Origin: Porticoccaceae bacterium
GTDB taxonomy: Bacteria; Pseudomonadota; Gammaproteobacteria; Pseudomonadales; Porticoccaceae
Assembly (NCBI GenBank): GCA_018663035.1
Contig: JABJEX010000041.1
Span: 1-53,811, forward strand
Direction of reading: 5' to 3'
Length of the DNA: 53,811 bases
Position 1 is the stretch's first letter. Every line of letters starts with the position of its first letter. A program made the position numbers and the translations under genes. The notes beneath the pieces were generated by a model. The model ran no database searches, was not told where the DNA came from, and saw only the letters and a list, made by a program, of their open reading frames with translations. This document shows, one piece after another, positions 36,007 through 45,961 of this stretch.

Positions 36007-37092
36007 CTAGAGAACTGCGCGCGGGTATGAACCAAGAATTTTGAGCTCTGCCACATCGGCACGCAGCTCTTCAAGCACGTCGGCAACCGGTTTGTCATCC
36101 AGATGACCAACCAGATCGATAAAGAACACATAGGACCATTTACTGCTGCGCGAGGGCCTGGATTCGAGTCGCGTCATATCCACGTTATGGCGACGAAACG
36201 GCTCTAGCAAATCGTGCAGTGCGCCAGGTCGATTCTGCACTGAGACCACCACAGAGGTGCGATCGTCACCACTGCGCGGCACAGACTCGCGACCTATAAT
36301 CAAAAATCTTGTTGAGTTGTCAGGGCGATCTTCGATTTTTTCCCAGAGCTTTTCCAAACCGTAGAGCTCGCAGGCCATATCGCCAGCAATTGCCGCAGAA
36401 TTCCACTCGCCCTGCACACGCTTTGCGGCCTCTGCATTACTGCTTACCGCGACTCGCTCGATATTGGGGTAGTTGGAGTTTAGCCACTGCCGACACTGGG
36501 CCAATGACTGGGCATGGGAATAGACCCGTGTAATATTGTCTTTGTTGGTGTTGGCACCGATCATAAAATGCTGATGGATGCGCAATTCGACTTCACCGCA
36601 AATTTTTAAGGATGAGTCCATAAAACTATCGAGGGTGTGACTAATAACGCCCTCGGTACTGTTCTCTACAGGCACAACGCCGTAGTGACAGGAGCCTGCA
36701 AGCACTTCACGAAACACCTCGTCAATGGCGGACTGGGGAACACTCACCGCCGAGTCACCAAAATGCTTGAGCGCCGCCTCTTGGGTAAAGGTGCCTTCAG
36801 GGCCTAAAAAGGCCACTTTAACCGGCTGTTCTAAAGCCAAGCAGGCGGACATAATTTGACGGAAAAGACGCGCCATCTCCTCGTTATCGAGAGGCCCGGC
36901 GTTTTTTTCCATAATCTGCCGCAACACCTGAGCTTCGCGCTCTGGCTTGTAGTAGGCCTCATCGCCTCGGCCTTTTTTGACCTCGGCAACCTCCTGAGCA
37001 CAGCGGGCGCGATCGCTAATGGCCTGCAAGATCTGCAGGTCCAGAGCATCGATTTTGTCCCTTAGCGCCAGTAAGGGGTTTTCCTTAGACAT
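36007..37092 (-). CDS. pheA: Bifunctional chorismate mutase/prephenate dehydratase (P-protein)
   Basis: A 361-residue enzyme. The N-terminal AroQ chorismate mutase (about 1-90, 'LRDKIDALDLQILQAISDRA') precedes the prephenate dehydratase (about 95-270, 'FLGPEGTFTQEAALKHFG', 'VVPVENSTEGVI'). A C-terminal ACT domain follows (about 280-361, 'RPGALHDLLEPF', 'LESRPSR') and binds phenylalanine for feedback inhibition. It starts 9 bp after gyrA. In Pseudomonas serC lies between gyrA and pheA; here it is absent. Confidence 0.97.
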   Translation of the reverse strand: MSKENPLLALRDKIDALDLQILQAISDRARCAQEVAEVKKGRGDEAYYKPEREAQVLRQIMEKNAGPLDNEEMARLFRQIMSACLALEQPVKVAFLGPEGTFTQEAALKHFGDSAVSVPQSAIDEVFREVLAGSCHYGVVPVENSTEGVISHTLDSFMDSSLKICGEVELRIHQHFMIGANTNKDNITRVYSHAQSLAQCRQWLNSNYPNIERVAVSSNAEAAKRVQGEWNSAAIAGDMACELYGLEKLWEKIEDRPDNSTRFLIIGRESVPRSGDDRTSVVVSVQNRPGALHDLLEPFRRHNVDMTRLESRPSRSSKWSYVFFIDLVGHLDDKPVADVLEELRADVAELKILGSYPRAVL

Positions 37093-37101
37093 GGTTTAAC
37101 C

Positions 37102-39690
37102 CTACTCCTCTGCTGAGGCCTCTGTGCTCTCAGCTACTTCACCTTCGATGAGTGCCTCCTCTTCTGGCTCGGCAATACGCGCCAGACTCACTAGATTTTC
37201 GTTTTCTTTGAGCCGGATAATTCTAACACCCTGAGTGTTACGACCTACCACTGAGACCTCATCACCACGAGTGCGAACCATAGTACCCTGATCGGAGATA
37301 AGCATAATCTCGTCACCGGCAAATAGCTGCGTAGCACCCACGAGAGGCCCATTGCGCTCGCTGGCCTGGATGGCAATCATACCTTTACCACCACGTCCCT
37401 TGGTTGGGAACTCATCCACCTTGGTGCGCTTGCCATAGCCGTTTTCGCATACCGTGAGCAGGAAGCCATCGGTTTCTGGTACAACCATAGAGATAACACT
37501 GTGCTCCTCAGGCAGACGCATACCGCGCACACCCTTAGATACCCGACCCATGGGGCGAGCATCTGTGCTGGCAAAACGCACGGCTTTACCTTCGGAGCTA
37601 AGCAACATTACGTCACTTTCATCATCGATAATTGCTGTGCCCACCAGATGGTCACCATCGACCAGATCAACAGCACGCAGGCCGACACTTCTTGGTCGTG
37701 AGTACTGATCCAGAGAGGTCTTTTTGACCGTGCCATTGGCAGTGGCCATTAATACATACTTGTCGGCACTGTATTCCTCTACCGGCAGTATCGAGCTAAT
37801 GCGCTCGCCTTCATCCAAGGGCAGCAGGTTAACCACCGGGCGGCCTCGAGAGTTGCGGCCTGCCACAGGAATCTGGTAAACCTTGAGCCAGTAGACCTTA
37901 CCAAGATTGGTAAAGCACAAAATCGTTGCATGGGTACTGGCCACCAGCAGGTGCTCGACAAAGTCCTCATCTTTAACTGCGGTTGCCGACTTGCCCATAC
38001 CGCCTCGCCGTTGAGCCTGATAGTCAGACAGCGGCTGAGTCTTGGCATAGCCACCATGCGAAATAGTCACAACGCGGTCTTCTTCGGTAATCAGATCTTC
38101 TATGGTCAGATCGTGCTGAGATTCAATAATCTGGCTGCGACGCTCATCGCCAAATTCTTCAACTACAGCTTCAAGCTCTTCGCGAATTACTGACATCAAA
38201 CGGTTGATGTCGCCAAGAATATCTTGGTAGTCGGCAATCTCTTCGAGCTTTACGGCAAACTCTTCGATAATTTTGTCGTGCTCCATGCCCGTTAGGCGAT
38301 GCAGACGCAACTCGAGAATGTCTTTAGCCTGCTCCGGAGACAAATAGTACAGGCCATCACGCAAACCGTACTGTTCTTCCAGCCACTCGGGACGGGTAGC
38401 CGAGGCACCGGCACGGTCTAGCATGTCTACCACTGAGCCTGGATTCCAGCCTTTGGCGACTAGCGCCTCCCGGGCATCCGCTGGCGTAGTTGACTGTTTA
38501 ATCAGCGCAATAATCTCATCGATATTGGCCAGCGCTATGGCAAAGCCTTCCAATGTGTGGGCTCGCTCGCGAGCCTTGCGCAGCAGATATATGGTTCTGC
38601 GGGTGACTACTTCTCGACGATGGCGAACGAAGGCCTCAAGCATTTGCTTGAGATTGAGAATCTTGGGCTGGCCATCAACCAGAGCTACGACATTGATACC
38701 AAACACGCTCTGCAGCTGGGTTTGCGCATAGAGGTTGTTCAGTACTACCTCACCCACCTCGCCTCGCTTCAGTTCGATAACGACGCGCAGACCATCTTTG
38801 TCCGATTCGTCACGCAGCTCAGAGATACCCTCAATCTTTTTCTCTTTGACCAGCTCGGCAATACGCTCAATCAAGCGCGCCTTATTCAGCTGGTATGGGA
38901 TCTCGGTAATAATAATCGTTTCGCGCTTGGTCTTTTCATCAACCTCAATATTGGCGACGGCGCGCACATAGATACGACCGCGACCAGTGCGATAGGCCTG
39001 AATGATGCCCGCTTTACCGTTGATAATCGCGCCGGTAGGGAAATCTGGCCCAGGAATATATTCCATTAGCTCATCGACGGTGATGTCGGCATTTTCAATT
39101 AACGCCAGACAGCCCTTAACAACTTCGGTGAGGTTGTGAGGAGGAATATTGGTGGCCATACCCACCGCGATACCGGAAGACCCATTGACTAACAAGCTTG
39201 GAATACGGGTCGGCATGACTTTGGGAATCTGTTCCGTCTCGTCATAATTGGGAACGAAGTCAACGGTGTCTTTCTCGAGATCTTCAAGCAGCGCATGGGC
39301 AATTTTGGTCATACGGATTTCGGTATAACGCATCGCCGCCGCTGAATCGCCGTCAATGGAACCGAAGTTACCCTGACCATCCACCAGCATATAGCGCAGA
39401 GAAAACGGCTGAGCCATACGAACGATAGTCTCGTAGACCGCTGAATCCCCGTGGGGATGGTATTTACCAATAACATCACCCACTACACGGGCAGATTTTT
39501 TGTACGCCTTGTTCCAATCGTTGTTCAGCTCGTTCATGGCGAATAACACACGTCTATGCACTGGCTTTAGACCATCGCGAACATCTGGTAGAGCACGACC
39601 AACAATCACACTCATCGCATAATCGAGATACGACTGTTTGAGTTCGTCCTCGATATTAACCGGAACAATTTCCTTAGCTAAATCACCCAT
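37102..39690 (-). CDS. gyrA: DNA gyrase subunit A
   Basis: The 862-residue breakage-reunion subunit of gyrase. The active-site tyrosine is Tyr122 in '[11 protein letters not shown]'. The quinolone region reads '[15 protein letters not shown]' with Ser83 and Glu87. A coiled-coil tower and the C-terminal beta-pinwheel follow; the pinwheel GyrA box is seen as 'QRRGGMGKS'. The acidic tail '[20 protein letters not shown]' is usual. It heads the long gyrA-pheA-tyrA/aroA-cmk-rpsA series, with short gaps of 9-50 bp up to cmk. The leader (39691-39817) is about 120 bases. Confidence 0.98.
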   Translation of the reverse strand: MGDLAKEIVPVNIEDELKQSYLDYAMSVIVGRALPDVRDGLKPVHRRVLFAMNELNNDWNKAYKKSARVVGDVIGKYHPHGDSAVYETIVRMAQPFSLRYMLVDGQGNFGSIDGDSAAAMRYTEIRMTKIAHALLEDLEKDTVDFVPNYDETEQIPKVMPTRIPSLLVNGSSGIAVGMATNIPPHNLTEVVKGCLALIENADITVDELMEYIPGPDFPTGAIINGKAGIIQAYRTGRGRIYVRAVANIEVDEKTKRETIIITEIPYQLNKARLIERIAELVKEKKIEGISELRDESDKDGLRVVIELKRGEVGEVVLNNLYAQTQLQSVFGINVVALVDGQPKILNLKQMLEAFVRHRREVVTRRTIYLLRKARERAHTLEGFAIALANIDEIIALIKQSTTPADAREALVAKGWNPGSVVDMLDRAGASATRPEWLEEQYGLRDGLYYLSPEQAKDILELRLHRLTGMEHDKIIEEFAVKLEEIADYQDILGDINRLMSVIREELEAVVEEFGDERRSQIIESQHDLTIEDLITEEDRVVTISHGGYAKTQPLSDYQAQRRGGMGKSATAVKDEDFVEHLLVASTHATILCFTNLGKVYWLKVYQIPVAGRNSRGRPVVNLLPLDEGERISSILPVEEYSADKYVLMATANGTVKKTSLDQYSRPRSVGLRAVDLVDGDHLVGTAIIDDESDVMLLSSEGKAVRFASTDARPMGRVSKGVRGMRLPEEHSVISMVVPETDGFLLTVCENGYGKRTKVDEFPTKGRGGKGMIAIQASERNGPLVGATQLFAGDEIMLISDQGTMVRTRGDEVSVVGRNTQGVRIIRLKENENLVSLARIAEPEEEALIEGEVAESTEASAEE

Positions 39691-39817
39691 AATTTATCAT
39701 TATTTCCTGATTTTATTGTGCTTTTAAGGTTGCTTTTATGACCCCTACTGAAGGCTCAAAAACAGCGCCTCCCAGACCCTGCAACTATCCCTTGTTACAA
39801 CCCCTTGATAGGCGCGA

Positions 39818-39826
39818 ATTTTAGCA
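39818..39826 (-). promoter_or_regulatory. Extended -10 promoter of gyrA
   Basis: On the minus strand, TGC followed by TAAAAT (39826-39818) forms an extended -10. The -35 at normal spacing is poor. The predicted start near 39811 gives about 120 bases of leader. Gyrase promoters often depend on the -10 region, which is consistent. Confidence 0.5.
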
Positions 39827-39890
39827 CAGTTAGCCCCGCTTTTTCTCGCTTTTATTGCCTCTAAAGAGCCTATATAGCCTAAAAAATCGG

Positions 39891-39896
39891 TATACT
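39891..39896 (+). promoter_or_regulatory. Candidate -10 element of the TRZ/ATZ hydrolase-ubiG operon
   Basis: TATACT (five of six) lies 24 bp ahead of the ATG at 39920. The -35 is not clear. It is divergent from the gyrA promoter, about 65 bp away. Confidence 0.45.
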
Positions 39897-39919
39897 CCGA
39901 AACTGACTTAGGAGTGACT

Positions 39920-41239
39920 ATGCAAGCGACAAAAATTGACCTGTTAATCCATTGCAGATGGATAATCCCCATAGTTCCTGAAAATCAAATTCTTGAAAAC
40001 TGTAGCCTCGCAGTCGATGGTGGAAAAATCATTGGCACCTATCCTCGGGCCGAGGCCGACAAAAAATTTACCGCAGATAAAGTGGAGCATCTGAACGACC
40101 ATCTGGTAATGCCGGGACTGATCAATGCCCACGGTCATGCGGCCATGAGTCTTCTGCGCGGCTATGCCGACGACCTAGCACTGCGACCCTGGCTTGAGGA
40201 CCATATCTGGCCCGCCGAAAATCGCCATGTAAGCGCAGAGTTTGTAACCGATGGAACCAATCTAGCCATGGCCGAAATGATTGCCAGCGGCACTACCTGT
40301 TTTGCCGATATGTATTTCTTTGATGAGGCAATTGCAGAGGCTGCGCGGAATTCGGGGATGCGCTGCCAAATAGGCTTTACGGTACTGGATTTTCCCACTG
40401 CCTACGCCAAGGGAGCAGATGATTATATCCATAAAGGCTTGCAGCTAAATGACAGGTACAGTGGCCACTCGCTGATTAAGATTGCCTGCGCACCCCATGC
40501 CCCATACTCGGTCTCAGATCCTGCCATGCAACGCATTGCCACCTATGCCAACGAGCTGGATATGCCAATTCATATTCACTGCCACGAAACAGGAAGGGAA
40601 GTCACCGAATCTATTGAACAGTATGGCTGTCGACCTCTTGAGCGGCTCAAAAATCTTGGTCTGCTGTTACCTCAGACTCAACTGGTGCATATGACCCAGA
40701 TCAACGGCGACGATATTCGCATGGTTCAGGATCACAACTGTCATGTGGTGCACTGCCCAGAATCCAATCTAAAGTTAGCGAGCGGCTTTTGCCCCGTGGG
40801 CGAACTGCTAGAGGCAGGCATCAACGTCGCTCTGGGTACAGACGGTGCAGCCAGCAACAATGATCTTGATCTGTTTGCCGAACTCAAGACCGCCGCCCTG
40901 CTCGCTAAAGCAGTTGCCAAAGACCCTGCGGTACTAGATGCCCATCAGGCGTTGCGCATGGCCACGCTACACGGCGCCAAGGCGCTCGGCTGGGACCATG
41001 AGATTGGCAGCCTTGAAGCAGGCAAGTCGGCGGATATGATTGCCATAAGAATGGACTCACTAACGCAACAGCCACTGTATAATCCCGCCTGCCAGCTGGT
41101 GTACACCAATGCTGGCAGCCAAGTGAGCCATAGCTGGGTAGCAGGCAAGGCTCTTTTAACTGAGGGGCAACTCACCACAGTTAATCGCCAGAGCCTGATC
41201 CACAGGGCCACAGAATGGCGTAACAAAATTTCATGCTAA
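39920..41239 (+). CDS. TRZ/ATZ-family hydrolase, MTA/SAH deaminase-like
   Basis: A 439-residue zinc amidohydrolase of the 5-methylthioadenosine/S-adenosylhomocysteine deaminase group. 'MPGLINAHGHAAMSLLRGYA' gives the HxH metal pair, 'PIHIHCHETGREV' the third histidine with its glutamate, and 'LGTDGAASNNDLDLF' the catalytic aspartate. No signal peptide is seen. A GTG at 39914 is in frame but overlaps the AGGAG Shine-Dalgarno, so the ATG five bases after it is chosen. In Pseudomonas the orthologue sits beside mtnA in nucleoside salvage; mtnA is missing here. It is the first gene of a unit with ubiG. Confidence 0.9.
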   Translation: MQATKIDLLIHCRWIIPIVPENQILENCSLAVDGGKIIGTYPRAEADKKFTADKVEHLNDHLVMPGLINAHGHAAMSLLRGYADDLALRPWLEDHIWPAENRHVSAEFVTDGTNLAMAEMIASGTTCFADMYFFDEAIAEAARNSGMRCQIGFTVLDFPTAYAKGADDYIHKGLQLNDRYSGHSLIKIACAPHAPYSVSDPAMQRIATYANELDMPIHIHCHETGREVTESIEQYGCRPLERLKNLGLLLPQTQLVHMTQINGDDIRMVQDHNCHVVHCPESNLKLASGFCPVGELLEAGINVALGTDGAASNNDLDLFAELKTAALLAKAVAKDPAVLDAHQALRMATLHGAKALGWDHEIGSLEAGKSADMIAIRMDSLTQQPLYNPACQLVYTNAGSQVSHSWVAGKALLTEGQLTTVNRQSLIHRATEWRNKISC

Positions 41240-41266
41240 ATTAGCTTATAAGCTCGGAACCAAACC

Positions 41267-41977
41267 ATGTCAAAAACACAAAACGTCGACCCCCATGAGA
41301 TTCGCAAATTTGAAGAGCTTGCCAGCCGCTGGTGGGATCGCAACAGCGAATTCAAACCGCTGCATGATATTAATCCACTGCGTGCCAACTGGATTGATAG
41401 CCTAGCACCGGTCGCTGAAAAAACAGTTTTGGATGTTGGCTGCGGCGGTGGAATTCTCTGTGAGGCTATGGCACAGCGCGGTGCCACAGTAACCGGCATA
41501 GACATGGGCGAGGCACCACTGGCGGTAGGCAAACTGCATAAGTTGGAATCTGGTGTCGAGGTAAACTACCAGCAGTCAACGGCGGAAGATTTTGCCAATA
41601 GCCACGCTGAGGCATTTGATGTAGTGACCTGCCTTGAGATGCTAGAACATGTGCCGGACCCCAGCTCAGTGGTAAGAGCCTGCGCCGCCATGACCAAGCC
41701 CGGGGGTACATTGTTTTTCTCAACCATTAACCGCAACCCAAAGTCGTATTTACTGGCAATCATTGGCGTTGAATATGTGCTTCGCATGCTGCCCAAAGGG
41801 ACCCACGAATACAGCAAATTTATCCGCCCCTCAGAACTCGGGCAGTGGATTCGTGACGCTGGCCTAGACATAGATCAGATGACAGGGCTGCTCTACAACC
41901 CCATCACCAAAACTTACAAGCTGGATGAGCGCGATGTCGACGTCAACTATATGATCTGCGCGCGTAAACCGGCCTAG
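41267..41977 (+). CDS. ubiG: Ubiquinone biosynthesis O-methyltransferase UbiG
   Basis: A 236-residue SAM-dependent methyltransferase that performs both O-methylations of ubiquinone synthesis. Motif I is '[15 protein letters not shown]', with '[13 protein letters not shown]' and '[18 protein letters not shown]' following. The N-terminal '[20 protein letters not shown]' and '[10 protein letters not shown]' are specific to UbiG. It lies 27 bp after the hydrolase and 3 bp ahead of the HAD phosphatase, the same order as in Pseudomonas. Confidence 0.97.
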   Translation: MSKTQNVDPHEIRKFEELASRWWDRNSEFKPLHDINPLRANWIDSLAPVAEKTVLDVGCGGGILCEAMAQRGATVTGIDMGEAPLAVGKLHKLESGVEVNYQQSTAEDFANSHAEAFDVVTCLEMLEHVPDPSSVVRACAAMTKPGGTLFFSTINRNPKSYLLAIIGVEYVLRMLPKGTHEYSKFIRPSELGQWIRDAGLDIDQMTGLLYNPITKTYKLDERDVDVNYMICARKPA

Positions 41978-41980
41978 CCT

Positions 41981-42637
41981 ATGCTCGACTTTAATGCTCT
42001 TTTATTCGATCTAGACGGTACCCTGCTGGATACAGCACCAGACTTTATTACCGCGCTAAACACTCAGTTGGAACGTCATGGCAGGCCTGCCATACAGGGC
42101 TCTGAGGTGCGCACCAGTGTCACCAATGGCTCAGTGGGCCTAATTCAAGCTGGCTTTGGTCTAACACCAGAGGATGTGCGGTTTGAAAGCCTTAGAGAAG
42201 AATTTTTGGCACTGTACTTTGCTAATCTGGCCGACAAAACAGCACTCTTTGCTGGCCTTCAGTCAGTTCTCGACGAGTGCGCTAACAGAGAGATCCCCTG
42301 GGGCATAGTGACCAATAAACCTTGGAAGTACACAGAGGCGGCGTTGGTGCAACTCAACCTTATGCAGGGTGCAGCCACCGTTATCTGTCCCGATCATGTT
42401 GCACAGCCCAAGCCACACCCAGAAGCGATGTTACTCGCCTGCTCCGAAATTGCTATTGCACCAGCCGACTGCCTTTATGTGGGTGATCATCTGCGTGATA
42501 TAGACGCAGGCCGTGCCGCGGGCATGCGGACGATTGCGGCCGGCTGGGGCTATATTGAGGCCGGGCAAAATATTCATAATTGGCAGGCAGACTGGGTTGT
42601 AGAGCAGTCCCATGAGCTTCATTCACTATTGTTTTAA
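41981..42637 (+). CDS. mupP: HAD phosphatase, MupP/phosphoglycolate phosphatase-like
   Basis: A 218-residue class IA HAD hydrolase. Motif 1 is 'LLFDLDGTLLDTAPDF', motif 2/3 has 'GIVTNKPWKY' and 'KPHPEAM', and motif 4 is 'YVGDHLRDIDAGRAAGM'. The gene after ubiG in Pseudomonas encodes MupP, an N-acetylmuramic acid 6-phosphate phosphatase of peptidoglycan recycling. Context favours that over phosphoglycolate phosphatase, but the sequences are close and the substrate is not settled by reading alone. Confidence 0.85.
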   Translation: MLDFNALLFDLDGTLLDTAPDFITALNTQLERHGRPAIQGSEVRTSVTNGSVGLIQAGFGLTPEDVRFESLREEFLALYFANLADKTALFAGLQSVLDECANREIPWGIVTNKPWKYTEAALVQLNLMQGAATVICPDHVAQPKPHPEAMLLACSEIAIAPADCLYVGDHLRDIDAGRAAGMRTIAAGWGYIEAGQNIHNWQADWVVEQSHELHSLLF

Positions 42638-42664
42638 TTAATTAGTTTATCTAAGGATTACAGC

Positions 42665-43429
42665 GTGCTTACAGCAGAGGAAATCATCAATTATTCTGGC
42701 GAACCAGACCTTTTAAAAGATCGAGTGATCCTGATCACTGGCGCTGGCGACGGGATAGGAAAAGCCGCGGCCTGGGCTTGCGCTCAAGCAGGTGCCACCG
42801 TGATTTTGGCAGGCAGAACTCTGGCTAAACTTGAACAGCTGTACGATCAAATTGTGCAGGCCGGTCTGATCGAGCCACTGATATACCCGGTGGATCTCGA
42901 GGGAGCTACCTCGGAAGACTATGACCAGCTCGCTGTGACCCTAGACCAAACCTTTGGGCGCTTAGACGGCTTGCTGCACAATGCCGCAATTTTGGGTCAG
43001 CGCACGCCGCTCAACAACTATCGCCAAGATGTTTGGGACAGGCTGCTAAAGGTCAATGTTACTGCACAGTTTCAGATGACTCAGGCGCTGATGCCTGTCC
43101 TAGAAAAGTCCAATGACGCTTCGGTACTGTTTACATCTTCTGGTGTGGGCAAAGTAGGCCGGGCATTTTGGGGGGCCTATGCCGTGTCTAAATTTGCCAT
43201 CGAGGGAATGGTACAGACTTGGGGAGCAGAACTTGATGGACTGGGCACAGTGAGGGTCAATGCTATTGATCCAGGTGCTACGCGCACCAATATGCGCGCG
43301 CAGGCCTTTCCCGCTGAAAACCCCACCGATCTTAAAACCCCGGCTGAGATTATGCCGGCTTATCTGTATCTATTGGGCCCTGACAGTCGAGGAGTCAATG
43401 GGCGATCGATAAAGGCTCAAAACAGATAG
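42665..43429 (+). CDS. yciK: YciK-family short-chain dehydrogenase
   Basis: A 254-residue SDR oxidoreductase. The cofactor loop 'ILITGAGDGIGKAAA' (about 23-37), 'LHNAAILGQRTPL' (NNAG-type) and the catalytic Ser/Tyr/Lys in 'FTSSGVGKVGRAFWGAYAVSK' are present. The N-terminal 'SGEPDLLKDRVILI' matches YciK. The start is GTG with AAGGA seven bases ahead. The substrate of YciK proteins is not established. It is the last gene of the hydrolase-ubiG-mupP-yciK unit and converges on rluB with 16 bp between. Confidence 0.9.
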   Translation: MLTAEEIINYSGEPDLLKDRVILITGAGDGIGKAAAWACAQAGATVILAGRTLAKLEQLYDQIVQAGLIEPLIYPVDLEGATSEDYDQLAVTLDQTFGRLDGLLHNAAILGQRTPLNNYRQDVWDRLLKVNVTAQFQMTQALMPVLEKSNDASVLFTSSGVGKVGRAFWGAYAVSKFAIEGMVQTWGAELDGLGTVRVNAIDPGATRTNMRAQAFPAENPTDLKTPAEIMPAYLYLLGPDSRGVNGRSIKAQNR

Positions 43430-43445
43430 ATCGAGCCATAGTTTT

Positions 43446-44285
43446 TTAGCGCCTGCTGGTATCACCGCGGGCGCGAAGCTTTTTCTCTTTGCGTTCGCGG
43501 ATATCTTTGAAGACGTTTTTCTCACTAAAGCGCGGTGGCTTGAGACCCACAGTACGGAAAAGCGAAATAACCTGCTTGGGGTCTAGTTCGATAAAGTCTG
43601 AGGTTCGCATAAACGATGGCAATTCGATCGGCCCATAGCTGATGCGTTTGAGTCGATTGACTTCTACATCCTGAGATTCCCAAAGACGTCGCACCTCACG
43701 GGTTCGACCCTCAGCCAAAATCACTCGGAACCAGCGATTGCTACCACCCCGTTCGTCTGCGCTGCGGGCGTGTTGCGCCTTAACGCTTTGAAACTTGGCT
43801 ATACCGTCGTCGAGAATAACACCGTCGGTCAGGCGTTTAATCATGGCTTCATCAACATCGCCATGGATACGCGCCATATATTCACGCTTAACCTCATAGG
43901 ACGGGTGCATCAAACGGTTAGCTAGCTCACCATGATTGGTAAACAGTAATAACCCACTGGTATTGATATCTAGACGGCCAATAGCGATCCAGCGCCCACG
44001 ACCTAGGCGTGGCAGACGGTCAAATACAGTGGGCCTGCCATCCGGATCTGAAGTGGTACTCACCTCTCCCTCGGGCTTGCTGTACATCAGCACTCTGGGG
44101 CTGTCATCGGTAACAATTTTTATTGGCCGACCATCAACCATAATGCGGTCGGAAGCCTCTGCACGATCACCCAGTTTGGCGACAGAGCCGTTGACTGATA
44201 CCCGCCCGGCAGAAATCCACTTCTCCAGCTCACGGCGAGAACCCAGACCGGCTGTAGCCAGTACTTTTTGTAATTTTTCACTCAT
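43446..44285 (-). CDS. rluB: 23S rRNA pseudouridine(2605) synthase RluB
   Basis: A 279-residue RsuA/RluB-type pseudouridine synthase. An N-terminal S4 RNA-binding domain (about 3-58, 'KLQKVLATAGLGSRRELEKW') precedes the catalytic domain with Asp106 in 'IGRLDINTSGLLLFTN'. 'EGRTREVRRLWESQ' is the usual RluB motif, and a basic tail (KKLRARGDTSRR) ends it. It overlaps scpB by eight bases, so the segregation genes and the rRNA modifier are translated as one unit. Confidence 0.94.
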   Translation of the reverse strand: MSEKLQKVLATAGLGSRRELEKWISAGRVSVNGSVAKLGDRAEASDRIMVDGRPIKIVTDDSPRVLMYSKPEGEVSTTSDPDGRPTVFDRLPRLGRGRWIAIGRLDINTSGLLLFTNHGELANRLMHPSYEVKREYMARIHGDVDEAMIKRLTDGVILDDGIAKFQSVKAQHARSADERGGSNRWFRVILAEGRTREVRRLWESQDVEVNRLKRISYGPIELPSFMRTSDFIELDPKQVISLFRTVGLKPPRFSEKNVFKDIRERKEKKLRARGDTSRR

Positions 44286-45021
44286 TAATGGGGGCGCTAC
44301 TTTGATTTGCTAATTCGATGTCGTCTGCCAGAGATTCCTCAACGGACAGCTCCTGCTCGGCAGTCGCCTGGTCTTCAACACCATCAACCTGCTGATCTAA
44401 CTGAAACTCATCATTGGCCGCCTGAGCAGCCGCACCAGCTTCCTGAGCTGCAGCACCGGCGGCAAGCGTTAGTTCCAACTCTGGATCCAACTCGGCCAGG
44501 TCTTTTATCTCACCCAGCGCCGGCAGATGATCTAGGCTCTTGAGATTGAAATAGTCGAGAAACTGCTTGGTCGTGGCATAAAGTGCTGGCTTACCTGGCA
44601 CATCCCGGTAGCCGACAACTCTCACCCAGTCTCGCTCGAGAAGGGTTTTAATAATATCTGAGCTCACAGCAACACCGCGCACGAGTTCGATATCACCCCT
44701 TGTGAGAGGCTGGCGATAAGCGATGAGCGACAGGGTCTCTAGCATGGCGCGGGAGTAGCGTTTTGGCTTCTCATCCCAAAGGCGATTAACCCAGGTGGAC
44801 AGCTCCTGACGCACCTGGAAACGGTAGCCACTAGCAACCTGTTTTAGCTCAAAACCGCGCTCACGGCAGTCGCCTTCAATCTCTTCCAGTGCCGCTCTAA
44901 TCTGGTCGCGGGGTGGTCGCTCTTCATCTTCAAAGAGACTTTCCATGCGCGCTATATCAAGTGGTTTGCCCGCTGCAAGCAGCGCACCTTCGATAATTTT
45001 TCTGATTAAATCTGGATTCAT
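44278..45021 (-). CDS. scpB: Segregation and condensation protein B
   Basis: A 247-residue kleisin-associated winged-helix protein. The core (about 5-170) shows 'IIEGALLAAGKPLDIARMES', 'YSRAMLETLSLIAYRQPLTR' and 'VSSDIIKTLLERDWVRVVGY'. An acidic, Ala/Gln-rich tail of about 65 residues (AAGAAAQEAGAAAQAAND) extends beyond and is probably disordered. ScpB dimerises on ScpA, which bridges SMC heads in chromosome condensation. SMC itself is not in the window. Its start overlaps scpA by four bases (ATGA). Confidence 0.95.
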   Translation of the reverse strand: MNPDLIRKIIEGALLAAGKPLDIARMESLFEDEERPPRDQIRAALEEIEGDCRERGFELKQVASGYRFQVRQELSTWVNRLWDEKPKRYSRAMLETLSLIAYRQPLTRGDIELVRGVAVSSDIIKTLLERDWVRVVGYRDVPGKPALYATTKQFLDYFNLKSLDHLPALGEIKDLAELDPELELTLAAGAAAQEAGAAAQAANDEFQLDQQVDGVEDQATAEQELSVEESLADDIELANQSSAPINE

Positions 45022-45908
45022 GATGCTCTTGCTTTTACGTGTATTGGCCCAAAAGATTCACTCTGAACAATCTCTACCAGAGACTCTTTAATTAATTCCA
45101 TAATGGCTAGAAAAGTTACCACGACGCCCAGACGTCCTTCGGCTTCTTTAAATAAGCTGACAAAGGGTACAAACTGCTGCCCTCTGAGATTATCTAGCAC
45201 AAGCGACATACGCTCACGGGTAGATAGCTTTTCTAGCTCGATCTGGTGGCTCTCGAACATTTCGGCGCGCCGCAGCACGTCAGACAGAGCGGCTAACAAC
45301 TCGCGCATGTCGACTTCTGGGTGCGGGCGCTGCTGGTCGCGATCAGGCGGCTCCGCGCTACCCTGATGAACGTCTCGACCCATACGGGGTATTTCGTCCA
45401 TATCTTCGGCGGCGGTTTTAAAGCGCTCGTATTCTTGCAGGCGACGGATCAACTCGGCGCGGGGGTCCTCTTCATCTTCATCATCGACCGGCTGTCTTGG
45501 CAGCAGCATGCGCGATTTGATTTCAGCCAGCATGGCCGCCATTACCAGATATTCTGCCGCCAACTCGAGTTGAATCGAGGCCATCAGGTCAATATAACCC
45601 ATGTACTGCCGAGTAATTTCCGCGACATTGATTTCTAGGATATCCAGATTTTGACGTCGAATAAGGTAGAGGAGAAGGTCCAGAGGGCCTTCGAATGCCT
45701 CAAGAATAACCTCAAGCGCATCCGGTGGAATATACAGATCTTTGGGAATTACCGTCAGCTCTTTGCCCTGCACCACGGCAAACGGCATCTCTTCTTGCTG
45801 GGGACGCGCAGTCGCCAAAATAGCTTCTGGAGAAGAAGCTGCTGTGCTTTCGGCTTGGGGCCGAAGTTCGTCAATTGAGGTGGCTTCGCTAGACACTTGA
45901 TATCCCAT
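45018..45908 (-). CDS. scpA: Segregation and condensation protein A
   Basis: A 296-residue kleisin. The conserved body begins at about residue 67 ('ALEVILEAFEGPLDLLLYL', 'IRRQNLDILEINVAEITRQY') and has 'YLVMAAMLAEIKSRMLLPRQ', with a C-terminal winged helix 'VVTFLAIMELIKESLVEI'. About 60 residues ahead of the core are low-complexity to residue 40, then 'MPFAVVQGKELTVIPKDL', which pseudomonads also have. Together with ScpB and SMC it organises and segregates the chromosome. Confidence 0.95.
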   Translation of the reverse strand: MGYQVSSEATSIDELRPQAESTAASSPEAILATARPQQEEMPFAVVQGKELTVIPKDLYIPPDALEVILEAFEGPLDLLLYLIRRQNLDILEINVAEITRQYMGYIDLMASIQLELAAEYLVMAAMLAEIKSRMLLPRQPVDDEDEEDPRAELIRRLQEYERFKTAAEDMDEIPRMGRDVHQGSAEPPDRDQQRPHPEVDMRELLAALSDVLRRAEMFESHQIELEKLSTRERMSLVLDNLRGQQFVPFVSLFKEAEGRLGVVVTFLAIMELIKESLVEIVQSESFGPIHVKARAS

Positions 45909-45961
45909 CAGTATTCAGTCGCAGAGTATAACCCCAATGCAGCGGATGAGCATCATCAATA

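Noticed and set aside
38557-39069. Plus-strand 170-residue frame antisense to gyrA
   Set aside because: It lies entirely within gyrA, whose frame is certain; codon composition is that of a complement strand.
37102-39690. GyrA Glu87 as a quinolone-resistance change
   Set aside because: Ser83 is intact and Glu keeps the acidic charge. Glu at this site is natural in several gammaproteobacteria, so it is not evidence of resistance.
42665-43429. GTG start of yciK as a possible misannotation
   Set aside because: AAGGA lies seven bases ahead and the conserved N-terminus begins within the first 20 residues, so the GTG start is accepted.
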